Shown here one piece after another: positions 56,251 to 64,000 of a stretch of 64,000 bases of DNA (within the stretch, counting starts at the first letter, position 1; each line of letters opens with the position of its first letter). The stretch is from Gracilaria gracilis (Eukaryota > Rhodophyta > Florideophyceae > Gracilariales > Gracilariaceae): contig JARGSG010000047.1 in the NCBI GenBank assembly GCA_030374805.1, positions 1 through 64,000 of the forward strand, written 5' to 3'. Below the pieces are notes generated by a model. It worked only from the letters and a program-made list of their open reading frames with translations, had not been told where the DNA came from and did no database searches. Made by a program: the position numbers and the translations under genes.

Positions 56251-56963
56251 CTACAAGAATGATTTGAAATTTTCATCTACATATCGGCGATTAATCTTCA
56301 ACGTTTTCTGAAAACCAAGAATTTTCGTATGATAACTCTTCATAGGATCAAATTGTTTCGCTAACCACGATTTTTGTAGCACTTTCCCATCCGTCATAGC
56401 TTCAGGACATCGGACAACTAACTTAAAATTAGTACCATTTGTGACAACTTGCGTTCGAATATTGTCGGCCTTCACTCCAGACGGAAGCAATATAGCCAAT
56501 GAGACATACTTTCTCATCGTATCCTTGTCTTTCCAACTGGATTCAAGGACAAACGGGTAGAACTCTCCAGGTCTAATTTCTAGCTGCGCAATATCGTCTG
56601 ACTCTCTTTCGTCAGCGCCATCTTCTTCACCTTACTCAAAAACGCTTCGATTATGTTCTTGGTGCCTCTATGCATTGGGCATGCAGTGTAAACACCGCAT
56701 TTTCTTCTATATGAGCCAGTAAAATATATGAAGAGAAAAATATTAATATATAAAATATTTGTCTACTCTATCTTAAGATTTTTTATATTATTGAAATTTG
56801 CAGGGAAATTATGCAGCTTATACGGTTTAAATATCCGAGCCATCTTATACACATCGGCTGTAGATTTTTCTCCAGTTAGTTCTCGCTTCTCAAACATCTC
56901 GTGCAATCTACGCACCGCCAGTGAATCGTCACTTAAGCACGGACGTTTCGAACGAGGAGGCAT
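56251..56963 (-). pseudogene. Unidentified two-exon gene, one frameshift
   Basis: Exon 1 (56963-56824) starts at ATG (MPPRSKRPCLSDDSL) and ends at ARIFKP. An AT-rich 117-bp intron follows. Exon 2 continues P-R-K-C-G-V-Y-T-A-C-P-M-H-R-G-T-K-N, then shifts frame near 56625 (one G seems missing: GTGAAGAAG where GTGGAAGAAG would keep the frame), and runs on (DIAQLEIRPGEFYPFVLE ... GVKADNIRTQVVTNG) to TAG at 56251. About 195 residues; basic N-terminus, acidic linker, then a beta-rich region. The Cys/His-containing stretch after the intron could bind metal. No family recognised. Either an assembly indel or a recent pseudogene. Confidence 0.5.
56707..56823 (-). other. Spliceosomal intron (117 bp) in the unidentified gene
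   Basis: Begins GTATAAG and ends CATATAG on the minus strand. It is much richer in A+T than the exons and contains in-frame stops. Removing it joins two open frames in phase (codon CC|A). Confidence 0.55.
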
Positions 56964-57159
56964 GTTGGTGTACTTTGAATGGTACGAAGCACGAGAAGGT
57001 GCGCGATGCAACAAATGGGCTAAAGAATGGAGGGCGCAAATTCTCTCAAGCACTGTTTTATTTTCAAAAGTTCCGGCGATGAAACACATCCCCTCCATCA
57101 TAACTTTTTTCCTCTGCACTCCCCAAGGCAGCAAAAAGATAGAGACACGCACATGTTAA

Positions 57160-58527
57160 TTGTCATGACGGCTTCTGCGCTGGTAAAATTTGTAAGTGCT
57201 GACCATACTGACCTTCTAAAAATTGGGAACAAAAGCTATTCTCATTTTTGGACTTCAAGTCGGTTCGCTTACAAATGGTGAATTCTAGGAGGTATTCTAA
57301 TTAATTTTGTCGAAGTACGCCCCAATGCTACACAAAGATGTTGTTTCACCAGTTTATTGACAAGGTGAAGAATATAGCTTTTTCCTGTTCTCTGTTTTCG
57401 ACCAAAGTTTTACAGGCTGTGCTTGGTAAGATGGCACTTTTCAAGCAATGACATATACTATAACCTACTCACTAGTCAGATACGGTCCGAGATTTAAAAG
57501 AATATCCTTGAAACCAATCTGCGCTTTTGTAGAACTGGAGTATAAAAATTGCAAGTTTATACGAATGAGCTCCATTTTAGTGTTTCTCCCGTTACTTTTC
57601 ATACGAAACCACTAGTTTCTTAGATTCATTTACTTTGCTGAAAGATTCACCTACCATCACAGTACGAATTCTACGAAGTATTGGTACATAAAAAAAATGC
57701 CCAAACACTAACGAAAGAGTGCAGAAGACTGTTTACTGTTCAGTTTTAGGAAGGATACCTTGTGCTTAAAGAGGATGGTAGTCTACTTCCGTGCAATATT
57801 TCTCCATGAATAATACTAAAATTGGACACATCCCCTGAAAGTCACAGTCTGACGCGGTATGAGATGTTTTGCAAAAGCAAAAACTCGGATGTACCCTGTG
57901 AACAGTGGTTTTGGACTAATTTGGTACTAAATGAGGCCGTGATTTATTCGAAAATTTCAATGATAGCCCTATATGTGTCCGCCATGATGCCACTTATCTG
58001 AGCAGGCAACAAGTAAAAAACATTGATGCTGTCAGAGTTCTGACAGAATGTGATCTATATCTCCGTTTGTTTCCGAAGGTTGCCGTGATAAGGCCCAAGT
58101 TTTAAAATGATCTCATTCTGTCCATTAAGTTTTGGGCCGGAGTTTGCACTGCTTCTTCTCATGCGACACTTCGCCAACTTCGCATCGCCGCGTCCACCGA
58201 GAGATATCCGCGAGACTATCACGATGTCTATCAAACATGAAGTTTGTATCGTTCCATCTGTTGTACGCGACGGTGAGGGATATGACAGGGGGACTGACTG
58301 CGGCGGCGGGCGTTAGTGCACTTCAGAATCTGCGAAAGACGATTGTTGTGATAGCTGTTGGTCAATCTCCGTGACAATGACGCTTTCCAACTGTTCAGGA
58401 CTCGAAACCCTTCCTTCACAAGCGCATTCATTTCATGATGCAACGTAATCCATTCATGCGCACTGAATCATCATGATGGTCACTTGCTGCCGCCCAGGGC
58501 TGTGTTACTCTCGCTGCTCTCAGTTAT
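57160..58527. other. No identified gene
   Basis: AT-rich with short frames only. ATCATGATGGTCACTTGC at 58469-58486 recurs at 59675-59692, which is a short direct repeat 1.2 kb apart. Confidence 0.4.
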
Positions 58528-58641
58528 TTGATTGATGCGCTGGTAGTACCAAAGGAAGATCCTAATAGTGAGGAGGCTATACTTAGAAAACGCTTATTTC
58601 ACTCACCATCTCCAACTTTCACCGTCACACTGTCGCTTAAA

Positions 58642-58664
58642 ACACGCACGCACGCACGCACACA
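58642..58664. repeat. (ACGC)n microsatellite
   Basis: Five to six ACGC/CACG units, followed at 58694-58730 by imperfect CACA/CATG words. The long frame over it (58528-59037) is probably an effect of the low-complexity sequence. Confidence 0.8.
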
Positions 58665-59235
58665 ACCTTCCGAACAAATACACCCCCCCTCACGTACACA
58701 TACACACACTCATGCATGCATGCCTGCGTATGATTGTGCGTATAGTACCTGGTTCTGCAACTATCATCATGTACTATCTCATGTGTTTCGACTGACGCCA
58801 ATGTGCAGCGAGGTAACGCCTTCCCAAGCGATTGAATGTGTATTTCGCATACTGTATTCATCATTCCCCTCCCCAAACAGAGAACGTCTTCCACAACTCC
58901 ATTCACGTCTTGTTTTTCTTGTCCCGTGTACAGAGTATCGTGTACTAACGTTGCGTGCGATCCATCTCGGGTTTAATGTCAAACACGCTCTTAATGGAAT
59001 CCCTATAATCTGCAAAGGTAGCAATGTCTTGCTGTAAAGCATCTTTCATACATCGTACATGCGCGTAATCACCACAAGGTTGCTTCAGATACGCTCCTGT
59101 TCCATCTCCCATACAAAATCCACAGCTTTGTGCATTTATCTCCCTTTCACTTCTCAGGCAGCTGTGTTAAGTGTGTGAAATTCTGTATTGATTGCAGAAG
59201 TATTGGATTTCGTCATCTCTTAAGCGTCGCGACGT

Positions 59236-59418
59236 TTAATTGTCATTTTGAAATCGTGCTGCTTTTGTTATCTTGTGGTCTTCCAGAAGTTGGTACTTTG
59301 TTCTCTTGACCATCAGCAGCAAAGTTAAAGCCGATATAATTCCGGAGGGGAAGAAGAGCAGCTGCAATATCCAGTCCAATGCCGTTGAACCGAACACACT
59401 TTCAATTGTTCCTGCCAT
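59236..59418 (-). CDS. Possible small membrane protein, 60 codons, unknown
   Basis: ATG at 59418. A hydrophobic segment (about residues 14-37, WILQLLFFPSGIISALTLLLM) could span a membrane once, and is followed by a basic/polar tail. No family recognised. The reading rests only on composition and a clean ATG-stop frame. Nearby on the plus strand, 59474-59851 is open for 125 codons without recognisable motif; I do not call it a gene. Confidence 0.3.
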   Translation of the reverse strand: MAGTIESVFGSTALDWILQLLFFPSGIISALTLLLMVKRTKYQLLEDHKITKAARFQNDN

Positions 59419-60116
59419 CTTCTGCTAGAAGCGGAGTTATGTGTCAGTTTGCTTCTGATCGTTTATTGCACAGATGTTAGTGAATATTCTTCAAAAGAGA
59501 AACGAAGAGCTACATGTTATCGCAACAAAGGGCTCTCCTGCTGCCTGTGATTTTAGACCGCCAGCTGCTGCCGAAGTAGCTGCTTTTAAATTTATTGTGC
59601 TTCTTATGAAGAAGGTACGCATACTACTCTTGGATTTGCTCCAAGCTTTTCACGAAAGCAGAGAGCAACATCATGATGGTCACTTGCGTGTCATAAATTC
59701 TTTTTTGGATTCTCTCGTTGACCTCACATCAGACGGAACTGAAAAATGTTCCTTACAGAAGAATGCTTCTTCATCAATGGCTGCAAGCTCTGAACATCTT
59801 GGCTCATTCAAGCATATCACACCTGCTTCTCGTTTATCATACGCGTACTAGGTAACCGAGGTGCAATGAGAATCCCACGTTCTGCCAAAAGAAGGCGTAC
59901 CAAGCTATCATGGGCTTTAGCAGAACGTATTGCTGAAGTCTGTCCCGTCGGTCGTGTATAAGGCTGGCCGAGAACCAGCGTTTGTAACGAGAGTTAGGAC
60001 GGCTAACCCTCGATACTACTGTATCTGCTTGAATTCTTTAGCGATACATCGTTTCTTGTACGCTCACTCATATTCCTCGATGCCAAAGTGGAAACATACG
60101 AACCTAGAGCAACCGC

Positions 60117-61284
60117 TTACCATTCCGCATGCAGATCGACCGTAACTTTCACAGATTTGGAACCATCAATGACCATGCCAATGGCTTCCACGACCTCACC
60201 ATGGGGGTACGAGTGAGATACAATTCGCTCAGTGGGCAAGAGACCCCTCTTCAACAAATCAATTGCATTTGAATACCCTCGATCTCCCGAGCAATGGCCA
60301 CCCTTTATAAGAAGTTCTTTGGTATCTCCGATGATAGTCCAGTCCACGGTGGTGGCTTTCCTAAAAACAGAAAACTCTACCATCGTCGCTGCTTTCCGAC
60401 AACAATGTACACCCTGTATCACACTGGAAGGAGCACCAGCTGCTTCCAAGTACACATCACATCCATTTCCTGAAGTTATGTCCCTCACCGTTTGCACAAC
60501 ATTATCTCTCGTCGGATTAAGCAAGATATCAGCGCCGCATTCACGAGCAATTTCGAGACGCGTGTCGTCAAGGTCGACCGCTATAAGCCGAGAAAAACCA
60601 CGGAGACGTGCTGCAGCCACCATACCCAAACCAATTGGACTGCACCGATTAATGACTGCAACATCTCCCAAAGCAATATCAGGCCGTTCGAAACTATGCA
60701 CGGAACAGCTGAGAGGTTCTGTGTGTACCATATCAGCAGTGTTTAAAGAGTTTGCGAATATGTGAGCTGTAGCCTTGGATAGAATCTTCATGAACTGTGC
60801 CATACCACCATGAACATTGTTATGGAAGCGGAATATATCATGAAGAGCGCATAGCCACCGCAAACCTTTCTTGCAATAGAAGCATTCGTTGCATTGCCAT
60901 GACTTGCTCAGCCGTCACGTATTGGCCGACATCAACACCTTCTCTCTTGCATACAGGCACCTCGCCGCAGAATTCATGCCCCGGGATCACCGGCGTTTGT
61001 ACGTTCGCTGGACGTGTATCATCACCCCCAAAACCTAATGTTGTGGTTAGAGAAACGCATGAAAACTGTGTAGACTACTATCCTGGACAAGATATTCCAA
61101 CGTACATAGGTGCTCCAGCATAACATTTCGCATCCCCAGCACATACACCACATCGCGTAACGCGAAGCAGAAGCTCTCCAGGCAGCAGGTCTGGGACATC
61201 AATCTGTTTCGCCTTGTAGTCCTTGATGCCGCTGCACAGCACAGCACTCATGGTCTCGAGCACAATGGTGTCGCGCACGCTCAT
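60117..61284 (-). pseudogene. Zinc-dependent MDR dehydrogenase (polyol/erythritol-threitol dehydrogenase-like), damaged
   Basis: NAD(P)-dependent oxidation of an alcohol or polyol is the family's role. Exon 1 (61284-61106) starts at MSVRDTIVLE and holds the catalytic-zinc Cys in RCGVCAGD. After a 71-bp intron come VIPGHEF (zinc His-Glu), the structural-zinc cysteines CNECFYCKKGLRWLC, EPLSCS, the Rossmann region and IIGDTKELLIKGGH typical of the erythritol/threitol branch. Damage: one extra G at 61025-61029 (FWGDD needs four), one extra A near 60895 before CNEC, and the cofactor loop reads INRCSPIG where the family has AGxGPxG. The two indels could be assembly errors, but the missing glycines could not. 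About 365 residues when read through. Confidence 0.8.
61035..61105 (-). other. Spliceosomal intron (71 bp) in the dehydrogenase gene
   Basis: GTACGT at the 5' end and TTAG at the 3' end on the minus strand; it contains two in-frame TAG codons. Splicing joins AT|G and restores A-P-M-F-W-G, the sequence expected in this family. Confidence 0.75.
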
Positions 61285-61473
61285 TTTGAGGAGAAACAAG
61301 GGGGTTTTGTCGTAGATGGAAAAATGAGTTGTGGCGGGAGAACGAGTTTGATACCTTCGCACATCAGGGTGTGCAAAAAGTAGTTGAGGTATCAACTGAT
61401 ACCACGGGAGATACTGTACAAAAAAGAGGGACAGAATAATCCTAACCTCTAGGGAGGAAGGACCCTGCCACAA

Positions 61474-61875
61474 CTTCCCCGTTGGTCACGGGACCCTTCC
61501 GTGAGGTGCTACCGTGATCCTGATCTGCCAGTCAAGAATCAGGATCGTTCCACCCACTGCTGATGACAATGCCAGGACAATGAAATTGAACCACACTTTT
61601 TACCAAAATACAGCTTCGTGAAGAAGGCGCCGATGATCACAGCAAACGCACAAACTAGCTAGGTAGACATCTTTCGGAATGACGTACGCATCGCAGAGCA
61701 CTTCACACAAAACATAACTCGAAGTTTAACTAGGACAAATACACACATGCACCTCCCATCCCAGCGACATAGTGGGACCAGGTTAAAGGTATCATACATA
61801 GACAACAACCAATGCTTGGGTCCAATACTGGATTGAGAACCCGTCCTACAAATCCATGAAGCAGACAGATTCAGT
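61474..61875. other. Intergenic region between the two metabolic genes
   Basis: Between the downstream end of the branching enzyme gene and the start of the dehydrogenase gene (same strand). A hairpin CCTGATCTGCCAGTCAAGAATCAGG lies at about 61514-61538 (CCTGAT / ATCAGG). No gene found. Confidence 0.4.
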
Positions 61876-63905
61876 CTACGCTTTCCCAGCTACAACCTTC
61901 TCCTGTCGCTTCCCCGGGGCTTTTTGTGAGCCGTTCAAGCGCACTGTCTCGTCATTCTTGACTGCGACCGCTGCAACCTCCTCAACTTCCGTACTAGCTT
62001 TTTCTTTCGCACAATCAACCGCACTCTCTGCCTTTTTGGTAGTCTGTTTGGCCTTCTCCCCTTTCTCTCTCTCCTCTTCCCAGGTTTCGAAGCAATAGTA
62101 CACTTGACATGTCCTCGCTGGGACGTTTAACTGCAAGAAGTATGGTCGATTATACCAGGCCTCAGTACTAGTAGTATGTACCACATCCCAATATACCCGA
62201 CCATGTCCACCAGTGTTCGTGCCATCTGAATCAAGAACAAGTTTGTATCGACCCGCCCAGTATGTTCCAATTCGATAGTCACTGTACGACTGCGAATGGT
62301 GAAAGTTGAACACGAACAGCAACCTATCACCCTTTTTAACCGCAATCAGCTTGTTGCCTTCTTGTTGAAGCACCATGTACTGGTGCGCCTGGAATCGACA
62401 GATGGGATGTTCATTATCCAAAGCATGCATCATTTTCTCAAATTGGTATAAGTGCCTGTAACGAAGAGCCTCATTGTTGCAAAGATCCCATCGGCGACGC
62501 GCATGTTGGTACGAGTTACCGTTTCCTTCACGCGGAAAATCAATCCATTCTGGGAGCCCAAATTCGTTTCCCATGAACGTAAGGTATCCCTCGCCAGACA
62601 AGCACATTGTGAGCAATCGAATCATTTTGTGAAGAGCGATGCCTCGCTCGATTACGGGTGTGGGATAGCCATTACAACTCATGTCAGTATACATCGCCGC
62701 GTCCATCAACCAGAACGCGATGGTTTTGTCTCCCACCAGTGCCTGATCATGACTTTCGCAGTATCCTATGAACTTCTCGTTCCAACGACGATTTGTAAGA
62801 GTGAAAACCACGTTGCCCATCTTCCAGTTTCCATCCTTTTCTTTTTCCAAGACCTCTATCCACATGTAAGGAATAGCCATGGCAAGGCGATAATCAAATC
62901 CAATCCCTGCACGCATAGTGTCGGCATACCACTCACATCTTCTGCGATGGTAAGTGCCACATCAGGGTAAAGGTCATGTAAAAGCTTGTTAGCGAGCATC
63001 ATGTAAACGCATGCATCAACATCAACTTGGAAACCAAAGTACTTGCTATAGTTACCAGTAAACTGCACGCCAATTCCAGAATGCAAGTACAGCATTGATA
63101 TGATGCCATCAAAACGGAAACCGTCAAAGTGATACTCCTCCATGTACCATCTGAGGTTGGATAAGAGGAAACGGAGCACTTCCCAGTTACCGTAGTTGAA
63201 AAGTCTAGAAGCCCACAAAGAATGTCGCCCCCGCTCACCTTCATGAAAGTATTGATGGTCAGTGCCATCAAAGTTGTTAATACCATCCATAGATTTGCTC
63301 GATGCATGAGAGTGGACTACATCCATAAGCACATACAATCCAAGCTGATGCACCTTGTTTATGAGGTAGTTAAGATCCTCCGGTTGGCCGCATCTGGAAC
63401 TAATCGCAAAGAAATTGGTGACGTGGTAGCCAAAGCTAGCATAGTACGCACGTTCCGTAATGTACATAATCTGTAAGGCAGTATAACCCGTTTCCTTAAT
63501 ACGTGGTAACACATTATCTGCAAACTCACGATATGAGCCAACCTTGAGATCATTAGACCCCATTCCCGCATGTCATTCATAGATGCGCAGCGACTCCGGG
63601 CGCTTGACGTGATCCGGTGAAGTCCATTTGAACTTCTCCGGAGGGTCCCAAAACATAGTATCGTACAGAAAAGTGTTAGGGTCTTGAACGCAGAAGGTGG
63701 CCCAGGCGGGATTGCGATCAAGCCAGGGCCCTTGATGCGGGACGACGACAGCCTTGACCTTTGAGCCAGACATGATCTCCGAATACTTTGCATAGCGGTA
63801 TCGCAAGGCGTCTGCAAACGGCTCTAGATAGCGGTCATCGTGAACGCAGGCGGTGCCATCTTTGTTGTCCTTCCAGGCGTCGTAATGAGGGTCGGTAGAC
63901 CCCAT
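61876..63905 (-). pseudogene. 1,4-alpha-glucan branching enzyme (GH13), damaged
   Basis: Makes alpha-1,6 branches in glycogen or starch; cytosolic or plastid storage-glucan synthesis. Starts at ATG 63905 with the usual N-terminus (DRYLEPFADALRYRY). GH13 signatures: [14 protein letters not shown] (nucleophile Asp), AEDVSG (acid Glu), ESHDQAL (Asp), NEFG. About 690 residues plus a charged, Lys/Glu/Ala-rich C-terminal tail. Damage: TGA at 63573-63575 between LRIYE and HAGM, where family members have Ala, Ser or Cys; a frameshift with loss of about six residues between MPTLC and GIGFDYRLA (62900-62916); and changes at strongly conserved positions (WASRLFNYG for [13 protein letters not shown] for EHAYY, NEFGLPEW for NEFGHPEW, DGIISML for DGVTSML). 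The missense changes argue for a pseudogene. Confidence 0.82.
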
Positions 63906-64000
63906 GGCGTAGAGAAGAGCGAGCGCGTGAAGGAAGCAGACGCGAGGGAAGCGGGCGGTATGCGTGTGGAATGCTGAAGGTGTCGAGGGCGCAGATCTGG
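63906..64000 (-). other. Upstream flank of the branching enzyme gene
   Basis: The frame remains open upstream of the ATG to the window edge (FPRVCFLHALALLYA before the Met). An N-terminal extension, for example a targeting peptide, cannot be excluded. The usual family start supports 63905. Confidence 0.35.

Noticed and set aside
58528-59037. 169-codon plus-strand protein
   Set aside because: It spans an (ACGC)n microsatellite, has a Thr/His/Pro bias from the repeat, and shows no motif or conserved neighbour.
63573-63575. Selenocysteine or stop reassignment in the branching enzyme
   Set aside because: TGA ends several other intact frames (for example LINE ORF1), and the gene has further damage, so a nonsense mutation is simpler.

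Overview
This is a eukaryotic window dominated by retrotransposons. Positions 1-51395 are almost entirely nested elements. The right end (about 53-64 kb) holds decayed host genes and small repeats. Two spliceosomal introns (71 and 117 bp), poly(A)-tailed LINEs, Ty1/copia LTR elements primed by initiator tRNA-Met, and a eukaryotic-type glycogen/starch branching enzyme show a eukaryote. A unicellular or red alga would fit, but the sequence does not settle the lineage.

Layout. (1) 1-8205: two tail-to-tail copies (A plus, B minus) of one LINE with an APE-type endonuclease and a reverse transcriptase. (2) 8259-17282: a minus-strand LTR element (el4) without gag or pol. Its interior carries three covarying hairpins of one type and then 14 regularly spaced hairpins of another. 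Two LINE copies have jumped into its leader region with perfect 12-bp target duplications. (3) 18190-51390: a Russian-doll stack of copia elements. The oldest is el3 (minus). el1 (plus, 20925-46326) sits inside its pol gene. el1 was hit twice: by el2 (minus, 21673-28902) just after its primer-binding site, and by el1', a sister copy in the opposite orientation (minus, 32195-43634), inside pol. el2 in turn carries a solo LTR. el1' carries LINE copies D and E. Matching target-site duplications identify almost every junction. (4) 51396-64000: a fold-back/MITE-like element, a PIF/Harbinger transposase relic, a diverged pair of about 500-bp repeats, a chain of small palindromes, an unidentified two-exon gene, and neighbouring damaged genes for a zinc alcohol/polyol dehydrogenase and a 1,4-alpha-glucan branching enzyme.

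The elements interact mainly as hosts and parasites of each other. el1, el1' and the C-copy LINE ORF2 look youngest. el4 has no proteins and would have to borrow the el3-family machinery, whose LTR end, primer site and duplicated leader it shares. The strongest candidate for an undescribed system is the el4 hairpin array at 9432-10141: variable covarying stems, a fixed loop (CATG ... AACCT), and a period of about 53 bp.

Many copies differ from each other by single-base indels, often in homopolymers, so some frameshifts may be assembly errors rather than mutations. This is noted where it matters.
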